Shown: positions 24,997-33,622 of the stretch, in pieces
Position numbering within the stretch: position 1 is the stretch's first letter
How the letters are laid out: each line of letters starts with the position of its first letter
NCBI RefSeq assembly: GCF_900142365.1
Contig: NZ_FRAP01000001.1
Coordinates: 421,149 to 485,148, forward strand
Origin: Pseudonocardia thermophila
Lineage (GTDB): Bacteria; Actinomycetota; Actinomycetes; Mycobacteriales; Pseudonocardiaceae
Length of the DNA stretch: 64,000 nt
Reading direction: 5' to 3'
Notes under the pieces: model-generated
The model's database searches: none
Told to the model about the DNA's origin: nothing
Seen by the model: the letters and a program-made list of their open reading frames with translations, nothing else
Program-made: the position numbers and the translations under genes

Positions 24997-25340
24997 GTCC
25001 GGTCACCTCCGCCGGCCTGCGGACCTCCATGATGGGCCCGAAGGGCCGGGAAGGCCATCGGTTCTGCCACCCATCTCCGCGTGGGTGGTACCTGTAGCCC
25101 GTCCGCGCACCCGTCGAGCGCAGCCCGTGGCGGACCTGCTCCGCCGCAGCGGTGAACGTCCGGGGTGCGCACGGCGCGCAGCGCGGAGCCGGGCTACCCC
25201 TCCGGGCCGGCGATCCACTCCCGCACCTCGCACCCCATCCCGCACCGTGTCGGCGCGCGGCATCCCGGTGTCCGCCGCGCGGTGGCGGACGAACGGTCAC
25301 CCGTCCGCGTGCGGGCATCGCGACCGCGGCCGGCCGACGC
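24997..25340. other. 344-base intergenic region; possible terminator only
   Basis: No gene is supported. A 7-bp stem, GTCCGCC (25270-25276) with GGCGGAC (25284-25290) and a 7-base loop, lies 51-71 bases after the stop of the leftward thiZ gene and could end that operon. The left part should contain the promoter of the DUF3040 gene. Open frames here have unnatural Arg/Ala/Pro composition. Confidence 0.4.
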
Positions 25341-26150
25341 TCACCGGCCCAGCCCGGATCCGCCCGCCCGCTGAGCGCGGGTGACCGGGCCGCGCATCGC
25401 CGAGCGCAGCGCGTGGTGGACCCGCTCCTCCAGCGCGGTGAACGCCGGCGTGGTCACGACGTCGGGCACGCGCGGGCGCGGGAGGTCCACCACGACCTCG
25501 GCGATGACCCGCGTGGGCCGCGGCCCCAGGACCAGCACCCGGTCGGCGAGGTAGACCGCCTCCCGCAGGTCGTGGGTGATCATGACGATGCTGCGGTCGA
25601 ACGTGGCGCGCACGCCGTCGAGCCACGCCTGCATGTCCGCTCGGGTCAGTGAGTCCAGCGCACCGAACGGCTCGTCGAGCAGCAGCACCGGCCGGTCCAG
25701 CACCACCGTGCGCAGCAGCGCCGCGCGCTGGCGCATCCCGCCCGACAGCTCCCCCGGCCGGGAGCGCTCGAACCCGGCGAGCCCGAACGGCTCGAACAAC
25801 TCCCCCGCCCGCTTGCGCGCCTCGGCCCGCGAGACGCCCGCGACCTCCAGCCCGAGTGCGGTGTTGTCCAGCACGGTCCGCCACGGGAACAGCAGGTCCT
25901 GCTGAGGCATGTAGGCGAACGGCGCGGTGGCGCCGGTCGCGTCCCGCCCGTCGACGAGCACCCGCCCGGAGTCCGGCGGCTCCAGCCCGCCCAGCACCGT
26001 GAACAGCGTCGACTTGCCGCACCCGCTGGGCCCGACGACCGCGACGAACTCCCCCGGTGCGACCTCCAGCGACACCCCGTCGAGCACCGGGCCGGTGCCG
26101 GGGAAGCCCTTGCGGACGTCGTCGAGCCGCACGTGCACCAGTTCAGCCAC
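25341..26150 (-). CDS. thiZ: ABC transporter ATP-binding protein, pyrimidine-precursor (thiamin salvage) importer
   Basis: 269 residues of the SsuB/TauB/ThiZ branch. Walker A is GPSGCGKST (~residue 40), Q-loop MPQQDLLFPW, signature LSGGMRQRAALLR (~135), Walker B VLLLDEPFGALD and switch His in MITHDLREAV. It starts 8 bases inside the permease gene, so the three genes are translated together. The TPP riboswitch upstream of the first gene identifies the system as a transporter of a thiamin pyrimidine precursor. The C-terminal ~25 residues (RGPVTRAQRAGGSGLGR) look disordered. Confidence 0.88.
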   Translation of the reverse strand: MAELVHVRLDDVRKGFPGTGPVLDGVSLEVAPGEFVAVVGPSGCGKSTLFTVLGGLEPPDSGRVLVDGRDATGATAPFAYMPQQDLLFPWRTVLDNTALGLEVAGVSRAEARKRAGELFEPFGLAGFERSRPGELSGGMRQRAALLRTVVLDRPVLLLDEPFGALDSLTRADMQAWLDGVRATFDRSIVMITHDLREAVYLADRVLVLGPRPTRVIAEVVVDLPRPRVPDVVTTPAFTALEERVHHALRSAMRGPVTRAQRAGGSGLGR

Positions 26151-26976
26151 GGCGGCTCCACGGGATCACCAGGCGCTCCACCACGTAGGTGAGCCCGAAC
26201 AGGGCGACCGAGAGCACCGCGGTCACCCCGACCGCGGCGAGCACCAGGTCGGTGCGGAATGCGTTCTTCTGGATGCTCATGTAGATGCCCAGCCCGGCGG
26301 TGGCCCCCACGTACTCGGCGAACACCGCGCCGGTGACGGCGTAGGTGATCCCGATGCGCAGCGCGGTGAAGAACCTCGGCAGCGCGCCGGGCAGCCGGAC
26401 GTAGCGGAACTGGTCCCACCGCGAGGCGCCCATGCTGCGCAGCAGGTCGGTGGCGGCCTTGTCGGTGGCGGCGAACCCCTCGATGAGCCCCACCGCCACC
26501 GGGAAGAACGTCACCAGCGCGATGACCAGCACCTTCGGCAGCATGCCGAAGCCGAACCAGATGATCATCAGCGGGGCGATCGCGATGATCGGCACCGTCT
26601 GCGACGCGACCAGCAGCGGGGTGAGCGCGCGGCGGATCCACGGCACGAAGTCCGCTGCGATCGCCAGCGCCCAGGCGACCGCCAGCGAGGCGCCGAACCC
26701 GACGAGTGTGACCTGCAGCGTCGGCACGGTGTTGGCCCACAGCTGGTCGCGGTGCGCCCAGCCCTGCTCCAGCACCCGCAGCGGCGACGGCAGCAGCTGC
26801 GGCTTGATGCCGGAGACGTCGACGTAGACCTGCCAGACGACCAGCAGCACCGCGACCAGGACCACCGCGGGCCAGGCGCGGCGCCACGACGACCGCCGCG
26901 CCCGGGTGGCTGCGTCGGGCGGCGCAGCCACCGGGGCAGGGCGTGGCTCGGCGGTGCGCGGCGGGGTGGCGGTCAC
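26143..26976 (-). CDS. thiX: ABC transporter permease, pyrimidine-precursor (thiamin salvage) importer
   Basis: 277 residues with a Pro/Ala-rich cytoplasmic N-terminus and about six membrane helices. The binding-protein-dependent permease (EAA) motif lies around EGFAATDKAATDLLRSMGASRWDQFRYVRLPGALPRFF, with the A--G---L-P pattern near residue 190. It belongs to the SsuC/TauC/ThiX group, which works as a homodimer with the ATPase. It overlaps the binding-protein gene by 4 bases and the ATPase gene by 8. Confidence 0.88.
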   Translation of the reverse strand: MTATPPRTAEPRPAPVAAPPDAATRARRSSWRRAWPAVVLVAVLLVVWQVYVDVSGIKPQLLPSPLRVLEQGWAHRDQLWANTVPTLQVTLVGFGASLAVAWALAIAADFVPWIRRALTPLLVASQTVPIIAIAPLMIIWFGFGMLPKVLVIALVTFFPVAVGLIEGFAATDKAATDLLRSMGASRWDQFRYVRLPGALPRFFTALRIGITYAVTGAVFAEYVGATAGLGIYMSIQKNAFRTDLVLAAVGVTAVLSVALFGLTYVVERLVIPWSRRG

Positions 26977-27989
26977 GGCGCGAGGTACCCGTCGGTGAAC
27001 CAGGTCGCGAAGTCCGGCCTGGTGGCGAGCGGTGCGCCGTCCGGGCCGGTGAGCACGCCCTGGTCGAACACCCAGCCCGAGTAGCCCGCCCAGCGCTCCA
27101 GCGTCTGCGTGCCGACGACCCCGTCGTCGTCCTTCAGGTAGCCGGCGGACAGCACCTCCTGGCTGCGCCGCACCAGTTCGGCCGCGGACGCGAGGTCCGG
27201 GTTGGCGTCGATGAGCGCCTGTGCCCCGGCCGCGGCGTCATCGGCGGCGAGCTGGTAGCCGCGCTGCGCGGCCTGCACGAACGCGCGCGCGAGATCGGGG
27301 TGGTCAGCCAGCCACGGCGCGTTACCGATGATGATCACGTTGTACGCGTCGGGGATGCCGAAGTCGCGGTAGTCGAACGTCGTGAACGGGCGGCCGGCCA
27401 GCTCGGCTTCGATGCCCTCCCACGCCATGAACGGCTCGGTGAAGTCGGCCTCGCCGGACTGCACCGCCTCGTAGGCACTGGTGCCGAGCACGACCGACTC
27501 GAACTCACCGCGGCCACCGGCCGCCTGGATCACCGATCGCATCTTCGGCACCTCGCTCGGGCTGCCGAAGCCGCCGTACACCTTCCCGTCGAGATCGCGC
27601 GGCGAGGTGATGTCGGTGCGATCGCCCCGCACCCCGATCGCGCTCCCCCAGTGCTGCATCACGGCCAGCACGGAGACGGCGTCGGCGCCCGCTGCCTTGG
27701 CGAAGGTGAACGTGTCCTGGAAGGAGATGCCGAACTCGGCCGAGCCGGACGACACGAGCGTCTCCGGAGAGACCTGGCCGAACGGCAGGAACTGCACGTC
27801 GAGGCCCGCCTCGCGGAACCAGCCGCGCTGCTGGGCGACGTACAGCCCGGTGTGGTTGGTGTTGGGCGTCCAGTCCAGCGCCACCCGGATCTGCGCCGGC
27901 CCTGGCTCGGACGAGGCCGGTGATCCCCCGCACGCGGCGAGGACGAGCGCCAGGGCAGCGGTGAGCAGGACGGCGAACGTGCGTCTCAT
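26973..27989 (-). CDS. thiY: ThiY-like substrate-binding lipoprotein of the thiamin pyrimidine-precursor importer
   Basis: 338 residues with a lipoprotein signal ending LAAC (C20). The mature protein has the NMT1/THI5 fold; its opening, VALDWTPNTNHTGLYVAQQRGWFREAGLDVQFLP, is the classic THI5/ThiY block, and FTEPFMAWEGIEAEL and YNVIIIGNAPWLADHPDL follow. Known ThiY proteins bind formylaminopyrimidine or a related HMP precursor. The assignment is supported by a TPP riboswitch directly in front: its 3' strand contains the gene's own Shine-Dalgarno sequence GGGAGG, 7 bases before the ATG. Confidence 0.9.
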   Translation of the reverse strand: MRRTFAVLLTAALALVLAACGGSPASSEPGPAQIRVALDWTPNTNHTGLYVAQQRGWFREAGLDVQFLPFGQVSPETLVSSGSAEFGISFQDTFTFAKAAGADAVSVLAVMQHWGSAIGVRGDRTDITSPRDLDGKVYGGFGSPSEVPKMRSVIQAAGGRGEFESVVLGTSAYEAVQSGEADFTEPFMAWEGIEAELAGRPFTTFDYRDFGIPDAYNVIIIGNAPWLADHPDLARAFVQAAQRGYQLAADDAAAGAQALIDANPDLASAAELVRRSQEVLSAGYLKDDDGVVGTQTLERWAGYSGWVFDQGVLTGPDGAPLATRPDFATWFTDGYLAP

Positions 27990-27995
27990 CGACGG

Positions 27996-28080
27996 TCCTC
28001 CCTACGCCGGTGCTAACCGGGTCAGGTGCGAACGGTCGGCGGCCGATCCTGCCGCCATCTCAGCCTCGGAGCGTGAGGTT
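27996..28080 (-). promoter_or_regulatory. TPP (THI-box) riboswitch controlling thiYXZ
   Basis: Read on the minus strand, the segment has the conserved aptamer blocks in order: CTCCGAGGCTGAGA (28073-28060) with the invariant CUGAGA, a variable arm, then CACCTGACCCGGTTAGCACC and GGCGTAGGGAGG (ending at 27996). These are the P2/P3 and P4/P5 cores of TPP riboswitches. The final AGGGAGGA also serves as the ribosome binding site for the ATG at 27989, so ligand binding would hide it by stabilising P1: direct translational control with no separate expression platform. Confidence 0.93.
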
Positions 28081-28227
28081 CCCGCGGGTCGCCCCGACCC
28101 TACCCCGGAAACCCGCACCGACGGCGTGGTGTTGACCGCACCCGAGATCCACATGTCCGCACCGGTGCGCCGGCCCGGCGCGGGAGGCGACGCTGACGGG
28201 GTCATGTCCCAGCGTCAGGAGTTCCCC

Positions 28228-28545
28228 GTGCGTCCCGCATCCGTTCTCGCGTCACTGCTCGCCGCCGCCGTCCTCGCGCTGTCCGGCTGCTCGGTCTCGA
28301 CGACCTCGTGCAACGCCGTGCGCTGCTCGGCCACCGTCACCGGGGAGAAGAGCATCGACATCTCGCTGGGCAACCGGGACCGCACCCTGCACGTCGGCCC
28401 GATCGGCCAGCGCGGCGTGGCGCTGTCGGTGCTCGGCGCCGAGCAGGTCGTGCCCGCGGGGTCCGCCGTCGTGATGGGCGGGCTGCGCATCGGCGTCGTG
28501 CGGATCGACGGTAACACCGTCGAGCTCGATGTGACCCGCGCCTGA
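28228..28545 (+). CDS. Small lipoprotein of unknown function
   Basis: 105 residues from GTG 28228, chosen because AGGAG lies 6 bases upstream; an in-frame ATG at 28204 has no such site. The signal peptide ends in LSGC (C21). The mature part has a likely disulfide (SCNAVRC) and short beta-rich segments (SATVTGEKSIDISLGNRDRTLHVGPIG, VMGGLRIGVVRIDGNTVELDV), suggesting a compact beta domain. I do not recognise a named family. It stands alone between the thi operon and the convergent ROK gene. Confidence 0.75.
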   Translation: MRPASVLASLLAAAVLALSGCSVSTTSCNAVRCSATVTGEKSIDISLGNRDRTLHVGPIGQRGVALSVLGAEQVVPAGSAVVMGGLRIGVVRIDGNTVELDVTRA

Positions 28546-28560
28546 TCCCGCCGTCGCACG

Positions 28561-28602
28561 GCACTGCTCAAACGGCACTGCTCAAACGGCACTGCTCAAA
28601 CG
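28561..28602. repeat. 14-bp tandem repeat, three copies, holding the ROK gene stop codon
   Basis: GCACTGCTCAAACG occurs three times in a row (28561-28574, 28575-28588, 28589-28602), with GCAC of a fourth. Each copy holds a minus-strand TGA; since 14 is not a multiple of 3, the copies place a stop in each frame. The third copy supplies the stop of the ROK gene (28596-28598). Confidence 0.9.
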
Positions 28603-29789
28603 GCACCGAGCACCGGCTCGAACGCCAGCTCTGCCGCCCCGACCAGCTTCGCGTCGCGGCCGAGCGGGCTGATCTCGATCCGGGTGCCGCCGATGGCGCG
28701 GCTGACCAGGCTGCGCTCGTGCACCTGCCGGCGGACGTGGTCGACCACCGGCCCCGGCAGTGCGGTGAACAGGTCGCCGAGCACGACCATCTCCGGCGCC
28801 ATCATGTTCACGACGCCGACGAGGCCCGCGATCAGCCACTCGACGTACTCGTCGAGCGGGCCGGGCATCGGGTTGGCGGCGAGCGAGCGCAGCTCGGCGA
28901 CGATCACGCCGCGGGCGGAGGACTCGGGCAGACCCAGCGCCCGGCACAGCGCCGCCTCCCCGACCTCGGTCTCCCAGCACCCGCGCGAACCGCAGTAGCA
29001 CGGCCGGCCGTCCGGGCGGACCGGGATGTGCCCCAGCTCGCCGACGTAGCCGCGGGTGCCGCGCAGCGGCGCGCCGCCGGAGATCACGCCGCCGCCGACA
29101 CCGCGCTCGGCGGAGATGTAGACGATGTCGGTGAGCTCGCGGGCGTTGCCGCGCACGTGCTCGGCGAGCGCGCCGAGCTCGGCGTCGTTGGCGACCTGCA
29201 CCGGCAGCTTGAGGACAGCGCCGAGCCGCTCTCCCAGCGCGACGTCGCGCCATCCGAGGTTGGGTGCCTCGTGCACCCAGCCGTCGGCGCGGCGGACGAC
29301 GCCGGGCACCGACACCCCCACCCCCCTGGCGGGGACCGCCACCTCCTCGACGAGCAGCTGCGCGGACTCGGCGATGTGGGTGATCACCTCGCCGGGGGTG
29401 CGGGTGGCGCGGTGCAGGTTCCAGCTGTGCCGGCCCAGGATCTGCCCGCCGATCCCGACCAGCGCCATCGCGACCTGTTCGACGCGGATGTCGACGGCGA
29501 GCACGGCCGCGGCTTCGGGATCGGGGATCACCATCAGCGAGGGCCGACCGGCGCCGCTGCGCTGCACCGGGACGGCCTCGGTGACGACGCCGGACTCGGC
29601 GAGCCCGTCCACGACCGCCTTGATGGTGCTGCGGTTCAGCCCGAGCTCGGCGGCCAGGGTGGCCCGCGTGCACGGCCCCGCGACGTGCAAACGCCGCAGG
29701 AGGGCGGCTCGGTTGTGGCGGCGCACCTCGTCCGGGCGGGCACCTGAGGACAGAGCAGGCACCCCGTTGGCCCCCCAGGCCCGGCTCAT
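28596..29789 (-). CDS. ROK-family transcriptional regulator (XylR/NagC type)
   Basis: 397 residues. The N-terminal winged helix (EVRRHNRAALLRRLHVAGPCTRATLAAELGLNRSTIKAVVDGLAESGVV) precedes a ROK sugar-kinase-like domain with VLAVDIRVEQVAMALVGIGGQILG, VGVSVPGVV, VANDAELGALAEHVRG and the zinc motif GRPCYCGSRGCWETEV (~residues 255-270). It lies 34 bases after the sugar permease gene and is probably the last gene of that operon, so it should regulate it in response to the sugar or its phosphate. The C-terminal codons end inside the 14-bp tandem repeat. Confidence 0.9.
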   Translation of the reverse strand: MSRAWGANGVPALSSGARPDEVRRHNRAALLRRLHVAGPCTRATLAAELGLNRSTIKAVVDGLAESGVVTEAVPVQRSGAGRPSLMVIPDPEAAAVLAVDIRVEQVAMALVGIGGQILGRHSWNLHRATRTPGEVITHIAESAQLLVEEVAVPARGVGVSVPGVVRRADGWVHEAPNLGWRDVALGERLGAVLKLPVQVANDAELGALAEHVRGNARELTDIVYISAERGVGGGVISGGAPLRGTRGYVGELGHIPVRPDGRPCYCGSRGCWETEVGEAALCRALGLPESSARGVIVAELRSLAANPMPGPLDEYVEWLIAGLVGVVNMMAPEMVVLGDLFTALPGPVVDHVRRQVHERSLVSRAIGGTRIEISPLGRDAKLVGAAELAFEPVLGAV

Positions 29790-29823
29790 GGGTGAGCCAC
29801 CTCGCTTTCCCTCCGCGACGGGC

Positions 29824-31305
29824 TCAGCGGGTCGCCGTCGCCGATCGGCGCCGGGATGCTACGTCGACCGCGGCCGCCAGCAGCAGAACGAGCCCCGTGA
29901 CGATGAACACGACGGCCGAGGGTTGCTTCAGCAGGCCCAGTCCGTTCTGCACCGTCGCGAGCACCGCACCGCCGATGACGGCGTTGCTGATCCGGCCGCG
30001 GCCGCCGAAGAGCGACGTGCCGCCGATGACCGCCGCGCCGACGGCGAACAGCAGCGTGTTGCCGCCGCCCGCGGTGGGGGAGACCGAACCGACCTTGGAC
30101 GAGTAGACGATCGCGCCGATCGCGGCCATCGCCGTGGAGATCATGAACACGGCCGCGCGGATGCGCACCACGTCGATGCCGGCGCGGCGGGCTGCCTCGC
30201 GGTTGCCGCCGACGGCGTAGACGTGCCGACCGAACTTGGTGCGGTCGAGCACGTAGGTGCCGACGACCAGCAGGGCCAGCACGATCGGCACGACGTAGGG
30301 CACACCGGAGATCTCGATGGCGCCGGGCGAGCGGTTCACGGTGAGCAGCGCGGTGGCGATCGCACCGAGCACGACGACCGCGGTCACTTTGGCGAGCACC
30401 AACCCGGTGGGCTGGGCGACCAGGCCGAGCCGCCGCCGTGAGCGCTGCCGGTTGAGCAGCACGAACGCGTAGCCGCCCGCGGCGACGACGAACAGCAGCC
30501 AGCTGCCGAGGGTGGAGAGGTTGCCGTTGGCGACGGCGAAGATCACCGGATCGCGCAGGCCGAGCGTGCCGCCCTCGCCGATGAACTGCAGCAGCACTCC
30601 CTGCCAGGCGATGAACAGCGCCAGCGTGGCCACGAACGACGGCATCCCGAGCTCGGCGACGAGGAACCCCGAGATCGTGCCGAGCACGACGCCGACGGTG
30701 ATCGCGAACAGCATCTCCAGCCAGGCGTTCGGCGGGAACCCGATGAGCAGCAGGACCAGCGCGATCGCGCAGAACACCGCCGCGACCCAGATCCGCACCA
30801 CCAGTGCGAGCACGATCGCGACGACCACGACCAGCGCGAACAGGATGAACACCGGCCAGCCGAGGGAGCCGAGCAGGTTGCCGTCGCGCACGAAGTGCAG
30901 CGCCATCACCGCGGCGGTCACCCCGGACGCGGTCCCGGCGGCCAGGTCGATCTCGCCGGTGAGCAGCACGAACACCAGGCCCATCGCGATGATGGTCGGC
31001 CCCGCGCCCTGCTGGAGCAGGTTGGCGAGGTTGCCGAGGCTGATGAACGTGCCGCCGCTGCCCTGCGGGAGGAAGGTGTCGAGGATCCAGAACAGCACGA
31101 ACAGCACGAGCAGGCCGGCCAGCGCGGGCAGCGCGCCCAGCTCGCCGTTGCGCAGATTGCGCACGTAGTCGCGGACGGCCTCGCGGGTGGTGCGGGCCGT
31201 GGTGTCGATGCCGAAGTCCTCCGCGCGCAGCGACGCGGGCGAGGCCTTCTCCGCGCTCCCCTCCGGCAGCGGCTTCTCGGTCACCGGTTGCTTGAGCTCG
31301 GCCAT
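29824..31305 (-). CDS. XylH-like sugar ABC transporter permease
   Basis: 493 residues, longer than RbsC-type permeases (~330) but normal for XylH-type ones. A ~50-residue cytoplasmic N-terminus precedes 10-12 membrane helices. Key blocks are GPTIIAMGLVFVLLTGEIDLAAGTASGVTAAVMA, GTISGFLVAELGMPSFVATLALFIAWQGVLLQF, TKFGRHVYAVGGNREAARRAGIDV and VGAAVIGGTSLFGGRGRISNAVIGG. The start overlaps the ATPase stop by one base (TGATG). Confidence 0.9.
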   Translation of the reverse strand: MAELKQPVTEKPLPEGSAEKASPASLRAEDFGIDTTARTTREAVRDYVRNLRNGELGALPALAGLLVLFVLFWILDTFLPQGSGGTFISLGNLANLLQQGAGPTIIAMGLVFVLLTGEIDLAAGTASGVTAAVMALHFVRDGNLLGSLGWPVFILFALVVVVAIVLALVVRIWVAAVFCAIALVLLLIGFPPNAWLEMLFAITVGVVLGTISGFLVAELGMPSFVATLALFIAWQGVLLQFIGEGGTLGLRDPVIFAVANGNLSTLGSWLLFVVAAGGYAFVLLNRQRSRRRLGLVAQPTGLVLAKVTAVVVLGAIATALLTVNRSPGAIEISGVPYVVPIVLALLVVGTYVLDRTKFGRHVYAVGGNREAARRAGIDVVRIRAAVFMISTAMAAIGAIVYSSKVGSVSPTAGGGNTLLFAVGAAVIGGTSLFGGRGRISNAVIGGAVLATVQNGLGLLKQPSAVVFIVTGLVLLLAAAVDVASRRRSATATR

Positions 31306-32078
31306 CAGATCGTCACCGCCTCGGGCCGGGCGAGGCCGAGCTCGCCGGAGCGACCCGCCGTGATCAGTTCGACGACCTGGGAGTGGGTGACGTCCTTCGT
31401 CGCGACGTCGGCGACCATCCGGCCCAGGTAGAGGGTGGCGATCCGGTCGGACACCTCGAACACGTCGGCCATGTTGTGGCTGATCAGCACGACGCCGAGG
31501 CCCTGCTCGGCGAGCCGGCGCACCAGGTCGAGCACCTGGCGGGTCTGCGCGACGCCGAGGGCGGCCGTGGGCTCGTCGAGCATGATCACCTTCGAGTCCC
31601 ACAGCACCGCCTTGGCGATGGCGACGGTCTGGCGCTGCCCGCCGGACAGGGCCGACACCGGCATGCGCACCGAGGTGACGGTGCGGACCGACAGCGAGGC
31701 GAGGGTGCGCCGCGCGGCCTGCTCCATCTCGGCCTCGTCGAGCATCCAGGGGTTGCCGCGCTCGCGGCCGAGGAACATGTTCTGGACGATGTCGAGGTTG
31801 TCGGCCAGGGCGAGGTCCTGGTAGACGACCTCGATGCCGAGCTTCGCCGCATCGGTCGGCGAGGTGATGTGCACCGGCTCGCCGTCGAAGAAGATCTCCC
31901 CGCGGTCCACCGGGTGGATGCCGGCGACGCACTTGACCAGGGTGGACTTGCCCGCACCGTTGTCACCCACCAGCGCGGTGACCTCGCCGGCGCGCACCGT
32001 GAAGTCCACGTCGTGCAGCACCTGGACGGCGCCGAAGCTCTTGTTCACCCCGCGCAGGGCGAGGATCGGTTGGGTCAC
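31305..32078 (-). CDS. XylG-like sugar ABC transporter ATP-binding protein (single-domain)
   Basis: 257 residues from GTG 32078, with GGGAGAA upstream. Walker A is GDNGAGKST (~residue 40), signature LSGGQRQTVAIAKAV (~145), Walker B VIMLDEPTAAL and switch ISHNMADV. It has one nucleotide-binding domain, unlike the double-domain XylG of enterobacteria; this one-domain form is normal in actinobacteria and would function as a homodimer. It is separated from the binding-protein gene by 101 bases containing a strong hairpin. Confidence 0.9.
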   Translation of the reverse strand: MTQPILALRGVNKSFGAVQVLHDVDFTVRAGEVTALVGDNGAGKSTLVKCVAGIHPVDRGEIFFDGEPVHITSPTDAAKLGIEVVYQDLALADNLDIVQNMFLGRERGNPWMLDEAEMEQAARRTLASLSVRTVTSVRMPVSALSGGQRQTVAIAKAVLWDSKVIMLDEPTAALGVAQTRQVLDLVRRLAEQGLGVVLISHNMADVFEVSDRIATLYLGRMVADVATKDVTHSQVVELITAGRSGELGLARPEAVTI

Positions 32079-32125
32079 GGCCTGATTCTCCCGGGATCTC
32101 ACATCTGGGTCTGGGATCTGCGGTC

Positions 32126-32161
32126 GGTGCGGGCGCGTCGGGGCCGCGACGCGCCCGCACC
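32126..32161 (-). promoter_or_regulatory. Long GC-rich hairpin between the sugar-binding-protein and ATPase genes
   Basis: GGTGCGGGCGCGTCG (32126-32140) pairs perfectly with 32147-32161: a 15-bp stem with a 6-base loop, starting 19 bases after the binding-protein stop. Such elements commonly act as partial terminators or mRNA 3'-end stabilisers that keep binding-protein expression above that of the transporter subunits. Confidence 0.75.
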
Positions 32162-32179
32162 GGGTCTCGGACGGACGGG

Positions 32180-33301
32180 TCAGCTGATGCCCAGCTCCGC
32201 GCACGCGGCCTGGGTCTCGGCCACGCAGATCTCCGACGCCTTCACCTGACCGGCGTCGACGACGGTCTTGACGTTGTCCTTGGTGATCAGGACCGGGGTC
32301 AGCAGCACCGACTTGACCTTGCGGTTGCCCGTGGGGTCGTCGGTGGTCGCGGTGGCGATCGCGTCCGCGGCGGCGGTGTCGCCCTCGGCGAGCGCGGCGG
32401 CGAGCTTGGCGGTCGCCTCCGCCTCCAGGCGGATCTCCTTGAACACGGTCATGTACTGGTCGCCGCGCAGGATGGCCTGCAGACCGTCCGGGGTGGCGTC
32501 CTGGCCGGTCACCGGGACCTGCCCGTTGAGCCCGTACTTCTGCAGCACCGTGATGATGGCGCCGGCGAGCCCGTCGTTGGCGGCGACGACGCCGTCGACC
32601 TTGCCGCCGTTGCCGGTGAGGATCTGCTCGAAGGTCTGCCCGCCGATCTGGTTGTCCCACTTCTCGATCGGCTGGCTGCGCACCAGCTTCAGCGCGCCGT
32701 TGTCGTAGAGCGGCTTCAGGATGTTCTGCTGCCCGTTGTAGAACAGCGTCGCGTTGTTGTCGGTCGGGGCGCCCTCGATCTCGATCACCTGCGCGCCCGG
32801 CTTGCCGGCCAGCGCGTCCTTGAGCCCGGTGCCCTGCAGCTCGCCGACCCTCACGTTGTCGAACGACACGTAGTAGTCGCTGGAGCCGCCGAGGTTGAGC
32901 CGGTCGTAGTCGATGACCGGGATGCCCTGCGCCTTGGCCTTCGCCGCCACCGCAGCGCCCGACTCGCTGTCGATGGAGGCGATGACCAGGACCTTCACCC
33001 CGCTGGCGATCATGCCGTCGGCGAGGGTGGAGAACTTCTGGACGTCGCCCTGGGCGTTCTGGACGTCGGCGTCGAGGCCCTCGGCCTGCATCGCGGCGGT
33101 GAGCAGGGGCTTGTCGAAGCCTTCCCAGCGGGCGGAGCTGTCGGTCTCCGGGAGGATCACGCCGACCTTCGTCCCGCCGGCCGGCGCCGCGGCTCCCGAG
33201 GGAGCTGCACCGCCCGACGGAGCCGCGTTCTGGCCGCAGGCGGCGAGGGCGAGGGCCATGCCCAGCCCCGCCACTGCGAGCGCAGTCTTCTTGAGCCGCA
33301 T
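32180..33301 (-). CDS. XylF-like sugar-binding lipoprotein
   Basis: 373 residues with a lipoprotein signal ending LAAC (C22) and an Ala/Pro/Gly linker. The periplasmic-binding-protein-1 fold is clear: KVGVILPETDSSARWEGFDKPLLTAAMQAEGL, DVQKFSTLADGMIASGVKVLVIASIDSESGAAVAAKAKAQGIPVIDYDRL and VDGVVAANDGLAGAIITVLQKYGLNGQVPVTGQDATPDGLQAILRGDQYMTVFK. These blocks resemble xylose-binding proteins; a related pentose or hexose is equally possible. GGAAGGAAG precedes the ATG. A GTTGC-N5-GCAAC palindrome lies 47-61 bases upstream. It is the first gene of the operon. Confidence 0.9.
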   Translation of the reverse strand: MRLKKTALAVAGLGMALALAACGQNAAPSGGAAPSGAAAPAGGTKVGVILPETDSSARWEGFDKPLLTAAMQAEGLDADVQNAQGDVQKFSTLADGMIASGVKVLVIASIDSESGAAVAAKAKAQGIPVIDYDRLNLGGSSDYYVSFDNVRVGELQGTGLKDALAGKPGAQVIEIEGAPTDNNATLFYNGQQNILKPLYDNGALKLVRSQPIEKWDNQIGGQTFEQILTGNGGKVDGVVAANDGLAGAIITVLQKYGLNGQVPVTGQDATPDGLQAILRGDQYMTVFKEIRLEAEATAKLAAALAEGDTAAADAIATATTDDPTGNRKVKSVLLTPVLITKDNVKTVVDAGQVKASEICVAETQAACAELGIS

Positions 33302-33622
33302 GTGTCTTCCTTCCACAGCGTCGGGGACACCCGCGATCCGGGTAAATGTTGCGAGCGGCAACGTATGCCGCCGAAGCGCGTGGCGCCAAGCATACTGAAT
33401 CGAGCAAGTCTGTGCATAACGGTAACAGTTCGATCACATAGGCCGGGGTTTGTTGTCGCCCCCGTCGATCAAGGGTGCCGCGCCGGCCGATCGACGACGT
33501 GGCGAACACCACATCCGAACACCGTGCGTGGATTGTTCAGCCGAACGTCACCCGGATCCCCCGGCTGATGTAGTGAAGAACACTCTCCGCCGACGCCGGC
33601 GTTACTCACTCTCCGTGACGAA
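33302..33622. other. 321-base intergenic region upstream of the sugar operon
   Basis: It holds the promoter side of the sugar ABC operon with the GTTGC-N5-GCAAC site. The stretch around 33380-33440 is clearly AT-richer than its surroundings, consistent with a promoter, and contains a minus-strand TATGCT that could be a -10, though no matching -35 is evident. I see no gene. Confidence 0.45.
33348..33362. promoter_or_regulatory. GTTGC-N5-GCAAC operator upstream of the sugar ABC operon
   Basis: A perfect inverted repeat with 5-bp arms around GAGCG, 47-61 bases upstream of the binding-protein start. Its form is like sites bound by LacI- and ROK-family regulators; the ROK gene at the operon end is the obvious candidate to bind it. 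Confidence 0.6.
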
